The notes: generated by a model from the letters alone, not told the origin. A stretch of DNA of 64,000 bases from Pseudobutyrivibrio sp. YE44 (GCF_900104335.1 NZ_FMXT01000007.1:41400-105399), one strand, 5' to 3'; positions 46,065 through 55,322 are shown, counted from the first letter of the stretch. A program made the numbers and translations.

Positions 46065-46492
46065 TATGCTTCACCGCCTTCTAAATCCTCACGGGAAACT
46101 ATCTTGCACTTGCAAGGAAGTTTGTGTGTAGCGAGACGAAGTGCTTCTCTAGCAACTTCCTCAGATACTCCTGAGATCTCGAATAATACACGGCCCGGCT
46201 TAACAACAGCTACCCAATATTCAAGTGTTCCCTTACCAGAACCCATACGAGTTTCAGCAGGCTTTGCTGTAACTGGCTTGTCTGGGAAAATCTTAATCCA
46301 AACCTTACCACCACGCTTGATGTAACGTGTCATAGCGATACGAGCTGCCTCGATCTGATTAGACTTGATCCAAGCTGGCTCCATTGCAACGATACCATAC
46401 TCACCGTATGCAATCTTATTTCCTCTTGAAGCTTTACCAGCCATGTTTCCACGGAACTGCTTTCTATGCTTCGCTCTCTTTGGCATTAACAT
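46064..46492 (-). CDS. rplP: 50S ribosomal protein L16
   Basis: 142 aa protein organising the A-site tRNA region. The ATG at 46492 gives the family N-terminus [20 protein letters not shown]; the rpsC stop is 1 nt upstream and GGAGGAG inside rpsC serves as SD. Motifs [20 protein letters not shown] and [20 protein letters not shown] are intact. Confidence 0.97.
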   Translation of the reverse strand: MLMPKRAKHRKQFRGNMAGKASRGNKIAYGEYGIVAMEPAWIKSNQIEAARIAMTRYIKRGGKVWIKIFPDKPVTAKPAETRMGSGKGTLEYWVAVVKPGRVLFEISGVSEEVAREALRLATHKLPCKCKIVSREDLEGGEA

Positions 46493-46493
46493 A

Positions 46494-47156
46494 TTATTCG
46501 GCTCCTCCTTCCACATTCTTCTTCTTTGAAGGAAGTACTTCACCCTTATAGATCCATACCTTTACACCAACCTTACCATAAGTAGTGTCAGCCTCAGCGA
46601 ATCCATAATCAATATCAGCACGGAGTGTCTGAAGTGGAATAGTACCTTCATTGTAAGACTCTGAACGAGCCATATCAGCACCACCAAGACGACCTGAACA
46701 GCTTGTCTTGATACCCTTGATGCCTGTCTTCATTGCACGACCCATGCAAGACTTCATAGCTCTACGGAATGATACACGGTTCTCAAGCTGACCTGCGATG
46801 TTCTCAGCAACAAGCTGTGCATCACGATCTGGTCTCTTGATTTCCTTGATATCAACAACAAGCTTATCGCTTGTCTGCTTCTGGAGCTCAGTCTTGATCT
46901 TGTCGATCTCAGCGCCGCCCTTACCGATAACAACACCAGGCTTTGCTGTGTAAACAGTAACCTTTACTCTACCAGCAGCACGCTCGATTTCAATCTTTGA
47001 AACGCCTGCAGCGTAAAGCTTCTTCTTAAGAAATTTTCTGATATTATAGTCTTCAACTAAGTAATCTGAGAAATTCTCTCCCTCAGCAAACCACTTAGAA
47101 TCCCAGTCCTTAATAACACCGACTCTTAAGCCATGAGGATTAACTTTCTGTCCCAT
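46494..47156 (-). CDS. rpsC: 30S ribosomal protein S3
   Basis: 220 aa mRNA-entry protein. The N-terminal block is [20 protein letters not shown], the KH domain is [20 protein letters not shown], and the C-terminal domain has [19 protein letters not shown] and [20 protein letters not shown]. Normal length and order between rplV and rplP. Confidence 0.98.
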   Translation of the reverse strand: MGQKVNPHGLRVGVIKDWDSKWFAEGENFSDYLVEDYNIRKFLKKKLYAAGVSKIEIERAAGRVKVTVYTAKPGVVIGKGGAEIDKIKTELQKQTSDKLVVDIKEIKRPDRDAQLVAENIAGQLENRVSFRRAMKSCMGRAMKTGIKGIKTSCSGRLGGADMARSESYNEGTIPLQTLRADIDYGFAEADTTYGKVGVKVWIYKGEVLPSKKKNVEGGAE

Positions 47157-47167
47157 GTTTTGCCTCC

Positions 47168-47557
47168 TTAATTTTTCTGATCAAGCACGATTGTGAGGTG
47201 GCTCATTCTCTTTTCGATTCTGTAAGCTCTACCCTGTGCTCTTGGTCTGATTCTCTTCATTGTAGGTCCCTTGTTTGCATAGCACTCAGCTACTACGAGG
47301 TCCTTACGATCTAAGCCGTTATTGTTCTCAGCGTTTGCAATAGCAGACTTAAGTAATTTTTCTATAACACTTGAAGCGTATCTTGGATTGTACATTACGA
47401 TAGCAAGAGCTGTATCAACATCCTTACCACGAATGGCATCAAGTACGAAACAAGCCTTCTGAACTGACATTCTAGCATAAGATAACTTTGCTGAAGGTCT
47501 TGTATCCTTTACTTCGTTTCTCTCACGTTTAATTTGAGATCTATGTCCCTTAGCCAT
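47168..47557 (-). CDS. rplV: 50S ribosomal protein L22
   Basis: 129 aa protein whose beta hairpin lines the exit tunnel (macrolide site). Sequence: [40 protein letters not shown], and the hairpin segment [20 protein letters not shown]. The N-terminal extension [20 protein letters not shown] is typical of Lachnospiraceae. Confidence 0.98.
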   Translation of the reverse strand: MAKGHRSQIKRERNEVKDTRPSAKLSYARMSVQKACFVLDAIRGKDVDTALAIVMYNPRYASSVIEKLLKSAIANAENNNGLDRKDLVVAECYANKGPTMKRIRPRAQGRAYRIEKRMSHLTIVLDQKN

Positions 47558-47579
47558 GATTAAAACTCCTTTCTGTTAA

Positions 47580-47861
47580 TTAGCGTACCTTTGACTTCTT
47601 TTCGTCCTTACCGTGACCTCTGTAGGTTCTAGTAGCAACGAACTCACCAAGCTTGTGTCCAACCATATCTTCTGTAACATATACTGGAACATGCTTTCTA
47701 CCGTCATGTACTGCAATTGTATGTCCAACCATCTGTGGGAAGATTGTAGAACGACGTGACCATGTCTTGATAACTGACTTGTCGCCGCTAGCGTTCATAG
47801 CATCAACCTTCTTTAATAAGCTTGCATCAGCAAATGGTCCTTTTTTTAATGAACGTGCCAT
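47580..47861 (-). CDS. rpsS: 30S ribosomal protein S19
   Basis: 93 aa 30S head protein. Signatures are [60 protein letters not shown]. It pairs with S13 and contacts the A-site finger. 11 nt after rplB. Confidence 0.98.
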   Translation of the reverse strand: MARSLKKGPFADASLLKKVDAMNASGDKSVIKTWSRRSTIFPQMVGHTIAVHDGRKHVPVYVTEDMVGHKLGEFVATRTYRGHGKDEKKSKVR

Positions 47862-47872
47862 GTGTATCCTCC

Positions 47873-48715
47873 TTATTTGATAGCTCTACCATCGCGTCTT
47901 CTTACGATGAGCTTGTTAGACTGCTTGTGCTTCTTTCTTGTCTTGAGACCAAGAGCTGGCTTGCCCCAAGGTGTACATGGACCTGGACGTCCGATAGGAG
48001 CGCGGCCCTCACCACCACCGTGTGGATGGTCATTAGGGTTCATAACAGAACCACGAACTGTAGGTCTGATACCCATGTGTCTCTTACGACCAGCTTTACC
48101 AATCTTAACAAGGTTGTGATCACCGTTACCGATTACACCGATAGATGCGCGGCAGTTAAGAGGTACCATTCTCATTTCGCCTGAAGGAAGACGAAGTGTT
48201 GCATACTTTCCTTCTTTAGCCATGAGCTGAGCTGAGTTACCAGCTGAACGAACGAGCTGTCCGCCACGACCTGGATAAAGCTCAATATTGTGAATAAGAG
48301 TACCAACTGGAATCTTCTCAAGTGGTAAGCAGTTACCAACTCTAACTTCAGCGTCAGCACCGTTCATAACTGTCATGCCGTCTGTAAGACCAGCTGGAGC
48401 AAGGATGTAAGCCTTCTCGCCGTCTGCGTAGCAGATAAGAGCGATGTTAGCTGTTCTGTTTGGATCGTACTCGATACCGATAACCTTTGCAGGAATTCCA
48501 TCCTTATTTCTCTTGAAATCGATAAGTCTATATTTCTGTCTGTTACCGCCACCCTGATGTCTAACGGTAATCTTACCCTGATTGTTACGACCAGCGTGCT
48601 TCTTAAGTGAAACAAGAAGTGCCTTCTCTGGAGACTTCTTTGTAATCTCAGAGAAATCAGAACCAGTCATATTTCTTCTCGAAGGTGTATATGGGTTATA
48701 TGTCTTAATTCCCAT
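47873..48715 (-). CDS. rplB: 50S ribosomal protein L2
   Basis: 280 aa protein needed for subunit association and peptidyl transfer. Motifs are [39 protein letters not shown], and the C-terminal [20 protein letters not shown] with the conserved functional His of this region. Normal length. Confidence 0.98.
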   Translation of the reverse strand: MGIKTYNPYTPSRRNMTGSDFSEITKKSPEKALLVSLKKHAGRNNQGKITVRHQGGGNRQKYRLIDFKRNKDGIPAKVIGIEYDPNRTANIALICYADGEKAYILAPAGLTDGMTVMNGADAEVRVGNCLPLEKIPVGTLIHNIELYPGRGGQLVRSAGNSAQLMAKEGKYATLRLPSGEMRMVPLNCRASIGVIGNGDHNLVKIGKAGRKRHMGIRPTVRGSVMNPNDHPHGGGEGRAPIGRPGPCTPWGKPALGLKTRKKHKQSNKLIVRRRDGRAIK

Positions 48716-48785
48716 TTCTGTTCTCCTTTCAAAAACTCGTTTATTATCGCGCTCGACTGCGCATACATTAATTAATAGCTATATT

Positions 48786-49085
48786 TTAAAGACCTGAGAA
48801 AATCTCGATATCTTTGCTATCAGCTGTAAGCTGAACGATAGCCTTCTTTGTCTTTGCTGTCTTTCCGTAAGTCATTCCACGTCTCTTTGTCTTGCCATCA
48901 GCGTTCATTGTGTTAACTGAAGCAACCTTAACTCCGTCGAACATCTTCTCAACAGCTTCCTTAATCATTGTCTTGTTAGCTTCTGGATGAACAAGGAATG
49001 TGTATTTCTTCTCAGCCATAGCGTTCATAGACTTCTCTGTGATTACAGGCTTAAGGATTACGTCATAGTACTGTACGTTTGCCAT
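48786..49085 (-). CDS. rplW: 50S ribosomal protein L23
   Basis: 99 aa exit-tunnel protein, the docking site for trigger factor and SRP. Sequence: [40 protein letters not shown], and a basic loop [20 protein letters not shown]. The ATG shares one nt with the rplD stop (TAATG). Confidence 0.98.
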   Translation of the reverse strand: MANVQYYDVILKPVITEKSMNAMAEKKYTFLVHPEANKTMIKEAVEKMFDGVKVASVNTMNADGKTKRRGMTYGKTAKTKKAIVQLTADSKDIEIFSGL

Positions 49086-49705
49086 TATGCATACACCTCC
49101 TGAATCTGATCAACAGCAGCCTTTGTTACAACTACTGTGTTGTACTTAAGGATGTCATATACGTTGATTGTGTTTGTAAGAGCTGTCTTAACTGTAGGAA
49201 TGTTCTTTGCAGACATAACTACGTTCTGATCGTTTGTATCAAGAACTACGAGAGCCTTCTCAACGTTAAGGTTTGTTAATACCTTTGCGAAATCCTTTGT
49301 CTTAATAGAATCAAGCTTAAGCTCGTCAACAACGATGAACTTGTTCTCGTTAACTGCAGAAGTGAGAACTGACTTAAGAGCTGCTCTCTTTTCCTTCTTG
49401 TTAAGCTTGAATGAATAATCTCTTGGTGTTGGAGCGAATACTACGCCACCACCTGTCCACTGTGGAGATCTTGTAGAACCCTGTCTTGCATGACCTGTTC
49501 CCTTCTGTCTCCAAGGTTTTCTACCACCACCTGAAACCTCAGAACGTGTCTTAGCCTTCTGTGTTCCCTGGCGGTTATTTGCAAGCTGCTGGACAACTGC
49601 CATGTGAACTAAGTGCTCGTTGATCTCAACTGCGAAGATGCTGTCGTTAAGATCCATGGTACCAACTTCTTTGCCTTCCATATTGTATACGGATACTTTA
49701 GCCAT
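49085..49705 (-). CDS. rplD: 50S ribosomal protein L4
   Basis: 206 aa protein with a loop in the exit tunnel ([40 protein letters not shown]). In E. coli and B. subtilis L4 represses the S10 operon through its leader; the structured leader before rpsJ here is the natural target. The C-terminal globular part is normal. Confidence 0.98.
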   Translation of the reverse strand: MAKVSVYNMEGKEVGTMDLNDSIFAVEINEHLVHMAVVQQLANNRQGTQKAKTRSEVSGGGRKPWRQKGTGHARQGSTRSPQWTGGGVVFAPTPRDYSFKLNKKEKRAALKSVLTSAVNENKFIVVDELKLDSIKTKDFAKVLTNLNVEKALVVLDTNDQNVVMSAKNIPTVKTALTNTINVYDILKYNTVVVTKAAVDQIQEVYA

Positions 49706-49734
49706 CGCTAAGTTCCTCCTTTCCTATCGTAAGA

Positions 49735-50418
49735 TTACTTTCCTGCTTTAACTGACTCTTTGATTGTTACAAGAGACTTCTTTGGTCCTGGAACAGCACC
49801 CTTTACTAAAAGCAGATTGTTTTCAACGTCAACACGTACAATCTCAAGATTCTGGATTGTAACTCTTGTTCCGCCCATCTGACCAGGCATTCCCTTGCCC
49901 TTGAATACACGGCTAGGTGATGAACAAGCACCGTTTGAACCCTGATGTCTGTGGAACTTAGAACCGTGAGCCATAGGTCCTCTGTGCTGACCTAATCTCT
50001 TGATAGCACCCTGGAATCCCTTGCCCTTTGATGTTGCTGTAGCGTCAACCTTGTCGCCAGCCTCAAAGATATCAGCCTTGATTTCCTGAGCGAGTGCGTA
50101 ATCTGCACAATTATCAAATCTGAACTCTCTAACAAATCTCTTTGGCTCAACACCAGCCTTGTCGAAGTGACCCTTCTCTGGCTTGTTTACGCCATTGCGA
50201 TGAATGATTTCTTTGCGTCCGTTAGCATCCTTATTAACAAGCTTAACCTTCTTGTCGATAAAGCCTACCTGAACTGCATCGTAACCGTCGTTCTCTACTG
50301 TCTTGATCTGTGTAACAACACATGGACCAGCAGAAAGTACAGTTACAGGAATAAGCTCGCCGCCTTCATTGAAGACCTGAGTCATTCCGACCTTTGTAGC
50401 TAAAATAGCTTTCTTCAT
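49735..50418 (-). CDS. rplC: 50S ribosomal protein L3
   Basis: 227 aa protein near the peptidyl transferase centre. The ATG at 50418 is chosen (GGAGG upstream; the ATG 15 nt earlier lies in the SD) and gives [20 protein letters not shown]. The conserved extension is [20 protein letters not shown] and [18 protein letters not shown] 174-nt spacer with an imperfect 15-nt direct repeat separates it from rpsJ. Confidence 0.98.
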   Translation of the reverse strand: MKKAILATKVGMTQVFNEGGELIPVTVLSAGPCVVTQIKTVENDGYDAVQVGFIDKKVKLVNKDANGRKEIIHRNGVNKPEKGHFDKAGVEPKRFVREFRFDNCADYALAQEIKADIFEAGDKVDATATSKGKGFQGAIKRLGQHRGPMAHGSKFHRHQGSNGACSSPSRVFKGKGMPGQMGGTRVTIQNLEIVRVDVENNLLLVKGAVPGPKKSLVTIKESVKAGK

Positions 50419-50592
50419 TTTTCTTACCTCCATTTTCTACAGCGGAACGCTTCATGCCCAACCTATTATTAATCGGGGTAGCGGAACCGTTCATCCTAGA
50501 ACAGTGTCATATAAGTGGAACAAGATAAGAAATATCTTTGTTGCTTCTATATAAAACCATCTTGGATGTTTACATGATTAAAATGAACTCAA

Positions 50593-50904
50593 TTACTTGT
50601 TCTTGATGCTGATTTCAACACCTGCTGGCATCTCTAACTTAGAAAGTGCTTCAACAGTCTTCTGTGTTGGATCGATGACATCAATCAATCTCTTATGAGT
50701 TCTCTGCTCGAACTGCTCACGAGAGTCCTTGTACTTATGTACGGCTCTAAGAATTGTAACAACTTCCTTCTTTGTTGGAAGAGGTACTGGACCACTAACC
50801 TGTGCTCCGTTCTTCTTAACAGTCTCGATGATTTTCTTGGCAGATGAATCTACTAACTCATGATCATAAGCCTTGAGTGTGATTCTCATAACTTGATTTG
50901 CCAT
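50593..50904 (-). CDS. rpsJ: 30S ribosomal protein S10
   Basis: 103 aa protein of the 30S head, also NusE, which with NusB joins transcription antitermination and with NusG couples transcription to translation. It starts [20 protein letters not shown], with [20 protein letters not shown] and the C-terminal [29 protein letters not shown] precedes the ATG. First gene of the supercluster. Confidence 0.98.
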   Translation of the reverse strand: MANQVMRITLKAYDHELVDSSAKKIIETVKKNGAQVSGPVPLPTKKEVVTILRAVHKYKDSREQFEQRTHKRLIDVIDPTQKTVEALSKLEMPAGVEISIKNK

Positions 50905-51163
50905 AAAAAAAGTCTCCTCCTTTTTCGTTTTTCTGATTTCTGAGAAAAATCGAACAAGTGGCGACTGTACACTTACCCGTGTGTATCATGGTTTAAAACT
51001 CAAAGTTCGAACCAAGTTCTCACACGTCGTCTCCGCGAATGCGGACGGTTTTCTGTTGTACAGTGACTTGTCGTCAGTTTCCTAACTTGACATTCGCTCC
51101 ACGGAAAACCAACCTGAGTAACTAGGTTGCAACCTCACGCTTCATAGCTATCATGTCACAGCA
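50905..51163 (-). promoter_or_regulatory. Structured S10-operon leader RNA
   Basis: A roughly 260-nt leader. A long-range stem joins 51057-51073 with 50951-50971 (8 bp TGTACAGT/ACTGTACA plus 6 bp ACTTGT/ACAAGT). Inside are CGTGTG/CACACG and nested GGTT..AACC with AACT/AGTT. Upstream, GGTTTTC (51104-51110) and GCGAATG (51091-51097) are complementary to GAAAACC (51047-51053) and CATTCGC (51035-51041), an order that would form a pseudoknot or a switch. L4-mediated control is known for E. coli and B. subtilis S10 leaders; here it is inferred. Confidence 0.65.
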
Positions 51164-51169
51164 AGTAAT

Positions 51170-51198
51170 AATATACACGGCAAATGGGATATCTGCAA
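51170..51198 (-). promoter_or_regulatory. Promoter of the S10 operon
   Basis: TTGCAG, 17-bp spacer, TATATT reading minus, about 265 nt before rpsJ. Confidence 0.7.
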
Positions 51199-51289
51199 GA
51201 GAAAAATAAAAATAATTGTATTTTTTCAAGAACAATTCAAAACCACACCAAAATATAGTGGTTTATAAAGAATTTATAACTAGAAGTCA
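51199..51289. other. Divergent promoter spacer with short inverted repeats
   Basis: No gene. It contains AATTGT..ACAATT, ACCAC..GTGGT and TTATAAA-GAA-TTTATAA inverted repeats, possible regulator sites or small hairpins between the two divergent promoters. Confidence 0.4.
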
Positions 51290-51317
51290 TTGAAGATTAA
51301 TAATCTTTAAGTATAAT
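51290..51317 (+). promoter_or_regulatory. Sigma-A promoter of the methyltransferase-MATE region
   Basis: TTGAAG, 16-bp spacer, TATAAT. The spacer carries the inverted repeat AAGATT-AAT-AATCTT (51293-51307), a possible operator. Transcription would start near 51324 and give a leader of about 250 nt before the ATG at 51577. Confidence 0.8.
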
Positions 51318-51371
51318 AATCAAGGCAACCAAATTTGTAAAGGACATATTATATATTATATAGAAAGGATA

Positions 51372-51563
51372 GTTACTATTCACAGTATCTTACTCTTCAT
51401 TCATAATGGAAGTCTTACAGACTTCTTTCTCAGTGCTAAAGCACTTAACATTATTCATGAAGAGTAAGCCACTGATTCCAGTGCATAAATAAATAGAAAT
51501 TATTCTCTTACAAGCAAGCTTGACAAGAATACTTTCTATTTATTTATAACTGTGAATAGTAAC
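51372..51563 (+). ncRNA. 192-nt multi-branched structured element in the methyltransferase leader
   Basis: The outer stem is a perfect 15 bp (51372-51386 with 51549-51563). Branch A: 12 perfect bp (51389-51400 with 51457-51468), a 2x2 internal loop, 6 more bp (51403-51408 with 51449-51454), then two hairpins, GAAGTC-TTACA-GACTTC (51409-51425) and AGTGC-TAAA-GCACT (51432-51445). Branch B: CACTG-ATTC-CAGTG (51470-51483). Branch C: perfect 15 bp (51485-51499 with 51533-51547), one mismatch, 6 bp (51501-51506 with 51526-51531), then CAAG-CAAG-CTTG. No open reading frame. It lies between an AGAAAGGA motif and the start codon. Could be a cis-regulatory RNA, an independent RNA or a MITE-like insertion. 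Confidence 0.75.
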
Positions 51564-51576
51564 ATTAGTAAATCAT

Positions 51577-52464
51577 ATGCAAGTAGCAAATAATTGGAAA
51601 GATTACGAAATAATAGATTGCAGCTCTGGTGAGAAGCTGGAGCGTTGGGGAGAGTACGTACTTCTTCGTCCAGATCCACAGGTTATCTGGAATACAAAGA
51701 AAAGCTCTCCTTATTATAAGAAGCTAAACGCTCACTATCATCGTTCAAACAAGGGAGGCGGCGAGTGGGAGTTCTTTGACCTTCCAGAGCAGTGGACCAT
51801 CAGCTATCCTATCTGCGACAAGAAGCTCACATTTAATTTGAAGCCTTTCGCTTTTAAGCACACAGGTCTCTTCCCTGAGCAGGCTGTAAACTGGGATTGG
51901 TTTTCTTCTATTATAAATAAGGAAATCAAAGAGAAGAATCGTCCAGTAAAGGTGCTTAACCTTTTTGCATATACAGGCGGCGCTACTCTTGCTGCGGCTG
52001 CAGCTGGCGCACAGGTCACTCATGTGGATGCATCAAAGGGTATGGTTCAGTGGGCAAAGGAGAACGCTGCTTCATCTGGCCTTGCTGATGCGCCTATCAG
52101 ATGGCTCGTAGATGACTGCCGTAAATTTGTTGAGAGAGAAATCAGACGTGGTAATAAATATGATGGCATCATCATGGATCCTCCTTCATATGGAAGAGGT
52201 TCTAAAAATGAGATTTGGAAAATTGAAGACGATATTTTCCCATTCATCGAATTATGCGAGCAGATTCTTTCAGATGATGCATTATTCTTCTTAGTTAACT
52301 CATATACAACTGGTCTTCAGCCAGCAGTTCTTAATTATATGATTAGCACTGCTCTTTTAAAGAATCATCCTGGTGAAGTTACAGCTGATGAAATTGGTCT
52401 TCCTGTTACAGAGTCTGGCCTTGTGCTTCCATGTGGAGCCAGCGGAAGATGGGTAAGAAAATAA
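51577..52464 (+). CDS. Class I SAM-dependent methyltransferase (RlmI/RlmK-like)
   Basis: 295 aa, probably an rRNA methyltransferase. The N-terminal beta-rich part (YEIIDCSSGEKLERWGEYVL, LLRPDPQVIWNT) is typical of Lachnospiraceae members of the family. The SAM site is VLNLFAYTGGATLAAAAAGA with VTHVDASKGMVQWAKENA; the catalytic block is DGIIMDPPSYGRGSKNEIW. The start fits the family, but no SD precedes this ATG. The nearest purine-rich motif (AGAAAGGA, 51362-51369) is about 207 nt upstream, separated by the folded element, unless folding brings it close. Confidence 0.88.
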   Translation: MQVANNWKDYEIIDCSSGEKLERWGEYVLLRPDPQVIWNTKKSSPYYKKLNAHYHRSNKGGGEWEFFDLPEQWTISYPICDKKLTFNLKPFAFKHTGLFPEQAVNWDWFSSIINKEIKEKNRPVKVLNLFAYTGGATLAAAAAGAQVTHVDASKGMVQWAKENAASSGLADAPIRWLVDDCRKFVEREIRRGNKYDGIIMDPPSYGRGSKNEIWKIEDDIFPFIELCEQILSDDALFFLVNSYTTGLQPAVLNYMISTALLKNHPGEVTADEIGLPVTESGLVLPCGASGRWVRK

Positions 52465-52488
52465 CCCGCGATGTACATAAAAAATCAC

Positions 52489-52518
52489 TTACATATTATA
52501 TAGAAGAAACTCTATAAT
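52489..52518 (+). promoter_or_regulatory. Possible promoter of the second MATE gene
   Basis: TTACAT, 18-bp spacer, TATAAT, 37 nt before the ATG at 52555. It overlaps one copy of the 12-mer TATTATATAGAA, which recurs at 52530-52541 just before the SD. Confidence 0.5.
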
Positions 52519-52554
52519 AATATTCACTATATTATATAGAAGGAATGCAATTAT

Positions 52555-53922
52555 ATGAATCAGACAACAATGAATCCTTTGGGTACAGAATCCATTGGAA
52601 AACTACTTAGAAAATTCGCAATACCTAGCATCATCGCCATGCTTGTAGGTTCTCTCTACAACATGGTAGATCAGCTCTTCATCGGAAACTTTGTCGGTCC
52701 ACTTGGAAATGGTGCCACAAACATCCAGTTTCCACTTTCAATTTTAAATGTAAGTATCGCGCTTCTTTGCGGTATCGGTGCAGCTTCCACCTTCAACCTT
52801 GCCATGGGTCGTGGCGAGACTGAAAAGGCAGGCTATTATATAGGAAATGCAGTTTCACTTATGCTCATTGGAGGATTAGCTCTCACCTTTATCACCGAGC
52901 TTTTCCTCGAGCCAATCCTTATAGGATGTGGTGCCACAGAAAACATTCTTCCATATGCAATGGAATATTCAAAGATTTGTGCACTTGGCTATCCTTTGTT
53001 TATTCTGTCTGCCGGTGGTGCTCACATCGTAAGAGCTGACGGCAGCCCAAATATGACAATGGCCATCAACATGACTGGTGCCATTATAAACACAATTTTA
53101 GACTTCCTTTTCGTAGCAGTTTTTAAATGGGGCATGACAGGTGCTGCTGTTGCCACAATTATTGGTCAGTATGTTGCCGGTATTATGGTGCTTGTTTACC
53201 TTACCAAGTTCAAGACAGTGCCATTACATAAAGAACACTTTATTCCAAATTTTTCAATGATTGAAAACATTACAGCTCTTGGACTCGCACCTTGCATTAA
53301 TCAGATTGCTATGATGCTTGTTCAGATTGTAATGAACCACGTTATGGGACATTACGGTGCACAGTCAATTTACGGCTCAGATATACCTATCACTTGTGCC
53401 GGTATCATCTCAAAGGTAAATGGCATTTGCTTCTCCTTTGTAATTGGTATTTCACAGGGATTGCAGCCAATCATCAGCTTCAACTATGGTGCAAGAAACT
53501 TCGACAGAGTTAAGAAGGCTTTCTATTTAGCTCTAAAGTGCGCCGCTGTTATCACCTTTACAAGCTGGGCTTGCTTCCAGTTATTCCCACGCCAGATTGT
53601 TTCAATCTTTGGTTCAGGAGATGAGCTTTACTTTGAGTTCTGCGAGAAGTATTTCAGAATCTTCCTCTTCGGAATATTCACAGCCTTCTTCCAGCCGCTG
53701 GCTTCCAACTTCTTTACATCAATCGGAAAGCCACAAAAAGGAATCTTCATGTCCCTTACAAGACAGGTACTTTTCCTTGCTCCACTCATTGTGGTATTAC
53801 CAATGATTTTCGGGTTCAAGGGAGTGCTTTTCGCTGGACCAATTGCGGATGCGTTGTCCTTTGCAATCTGCTTCATACTTGTAAGAATAGAATTCAAACA
53901 CCCTGAATTCAAAAACTCATAA
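52555..53922 (+). CDS. MATE-family efflux transporter
   Basis: 455 aa with 12 hydrophobic segments. It starts MNQTTMNPLGTESIGKLLRK, with MLVGSLYNMVDQLFIGNFVG and NGICFSFVIGISQGLQPIIS (the second-half MATE signature). This is the DinF/MepA-like branch, distinct from the MATE protein at 32858. AGAAGGA lies 10 nt before the ATG. It may be cotranscribed with the methyltransferase (90-nt gap) or use its own promoter. Substrate unknown. Confidence 0.92.
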   Translation: MNQTTMNPLGTESIGKLLRKFAIPSIIAMLVGSLYNMVDQLFIGNFVGPLGNGATNIQFPLSILNVSIALLCGIGAASTFNLAMGRGETEKAGYYIGNAVSLMLIGGLALTFITELFLEPILIGCGATENILPYAMEYSKICALGYPLFILSAGGAHIVRADGSPNMTMAINMTGAIINTILDFLFVAVFKWGMTGAAVATIIGQYVAGIMVLVYLTKFKTVPLHKEHFIPNFSMIENITALGLAPCINQIAMMLVQIVMNHVMGHYGAQSIYGSDIPITCAGIISKVNGICFSFVIGISQGLQPIISFNYGARNFDRVKKAFYLALKCAAVITFTSWACFQLFPRQIVSIFGSGDELYFEFCEKYFRIFLFGIFTAFFQPLASNFFTSIGKPQKGIFMSLTRQVLFLAPLIVVLPMIFGFKGVLFAGPIADALSFAICFILVRIEFKHPEFKNS

Positions 53923-53931
53923 ACAAAAATA

Positions 53932-54027
53932 GACCAACCCGTTACGGCTACAAGCCTTAGATCTCTCCGCTCAGCTAAAGAAAGCTTCGCTTGAGAGACC
54001 TAAGAGCTTGATGCCTACAGGTTGGTC
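53932..54027. terminator. Extended bidirectional terminator between convergent genes
   Basis: Outer stem GACCAACC/GGTTGGTC (53932-53939 with 54020-54027). Then GGC/GCC, CAAGC/GCTTG and CTTAGATCTCTC/GAGAGACCTAAG with one mismatch, and a small apical AGCT-type hairpin. It is followed by TTTTAGTTTT on plus and TATTTTTGTTT on minus. At 96 nt it is unusually long for a terminator. Confidence 0.85.
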
Positions 54028-54047
54028 CTTTTAGTTTTCACGCATTT

Positions 54048-55322
54048 TTACTTACATATGATTTGGTTACGGCCGGTTTCTTTGGCTTCGTACAGGTTGG
54101 CGTCGGCGCGCTGCAGAACGGAGTCAACCGACTCGCCAGGTTCCAAGGCTGTCAACCCAAAGCTCATGGTGATTTGACGGTCGGAATCAGGAACCCAGAT
54201 GGTGCGAACCTGATCCATAATCATGGAAAGCTCTCGACGAGCTATATCAAGCTCTCGCTGCTCGAAGATAAGCAGAAATTCTTCGCCACCCCAACGGGCT
54301 GCGCTACCCTTTCCTACCATTCCTTCCTTAAGCTTCTTTGCAACCTCCTTTAACACGTGGTCGCCCATCTCGTGACCGTATGTATCATTAACCTTTTTGA
54401 AGAAATCAATATCCGCAATACATATACAGTATTTGATTCCCATTTCCACAGCCTTAACCCTAACATCCTCCAGCTTTCTATCTGCAAAACGACGATTGTA
54501 CAAAGCTGTAAGAGGGTCATATTCAACCAAGGTCTTTATAGCTCGAGCCATTCGCTTACCATCGTTGGCAAGGGATTTAATCTCATCATCCTTAGCTGTG
54601 ATATCTCGAGGCATTTCCTCATCAAAAACACCATTAGCCAAAGTCTTCATGTAAACGCCCATCTTGGAAATTCGATTGGCAAGCATGCGGTTGAAGTAAA
54701 CCATGACATAGCCAATTATGAAGGCCGTAATAATACAGGTGGCCAACACTGGAAGAGAATACCAAAGCATCTTCTGTCGTACAGATTCCTGTGAACGGCT
54801 AACGGCTATCATACCATTTACGTTGCCCTCATCATCTCGGATAGGCTCATAGTATGCATAGCTTTTAGCATCATAAACCATAACATTGGAATAGAACTTG
54901 CTATTCCCTGTCTCTAAAACATCATTCTTAACAATCACAGAAGCATTGGTTCCAATGGCGCGATTTCCATCTGCATCCTTCAAGGTGGTGAGCAATCTCA
55001 CGTCCTTGTAGAAGATGGTGATCTCGATGTTTAGCTTGCTGGCCAAATCATCAATAAGAGTGGCCTCACCGTTTATGCGCTGCTCGCCCTTATACATCTC
55101 CAGCTCACCATCACCATCTGCATCCTCGGCCCAGTATTCCCCAGTGTAGACCGTGTCGAAGACATACATGGCCAAATCAGCATCGCGAATCAGCTCTTCC
55201 TTCACCTGGTCGGAATTAGCCTTGTACAGACCGCTGATGCTGACAGCCACCAAAATGATGGTCATAATAATAAGTGGAATCAAAGTTCTCTTAAGAAGTT
55301 GATGCTTTAGACTGTTTTTCAT
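54048..55322 (-). CDS. Membrane diguanylate cyclase (Cache-HAMP-GGDEF)
   Basis: 424 aa. Transmembrane helix 1 (about 14-34), an extracytoplasmic Cache-like sensor (36-185), helix 2 (about 188-212), HAMP (210-262), then GGDEF (265-424) with YDPLTALYNRRFADRKLED, ADIDFFKKVNDTYGHEMGD and the active-site RWGGEEFLLIF. GGEEF is a competent motif, so it likely makes cyclic di-GMP; no inhibitory RxxD site is evident before it. The ATG overlaps the DUF4153 gene stop by 4 nt. It presumably links an extracellular cue, perhaps read with the lipoprotein, to c-di-GMP. Confidence 0.92.
   Translation of the reverse strand: MKNSLKHQLLKRTLIPLIIMTIILVAVSISGLYKANSDQVKEELIRDADLAMYVFDTVYTGEYWAEDADGDGELEMYKGEQRINGEATLIDDLASKLNIEITIFYKDVRLLTTLKDADGNRAIGTNASVIVKNDVLETGNSKFYSNVMVYDAKSYAYYEPIRDDEGNVNGMIAVSRSQESVRQKMLWYSLPVLATCIITAFIIGYVMVYFNRMLANRISKMGVYMKTLANGVFDEEMPRDITAKDDEIKSLANDGKRMARAIKTLVEYDPLTALYNRRFADRKLEDVRVKAVEMGIKYCICIADIDFFKKVNDTYGHEMGDHVLKEVAKKLKEGMVGKGSAARWGGEEFLLIFEQRELDIARRELSMIMDQVRTIWVPDSDRQITMSFGLTALEPGESVDSVLQRADANLYEAKETGRNQIICK

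Noticed and set aside
47822..48184. Plus-strand open frames over rpsS and rplB
   Set aside because: Antisense to two well-conserved ribosomal protein genes; explained by codon bias.
51372..51563. Retron msr-msd RNA (outer complementary ends, short hairpins, one long hairpin)
   Set aside because: No reverse transcriptase gene is adjacent or anywhere in the window; the neighbours are a methyltransferase and a MATE exporter.
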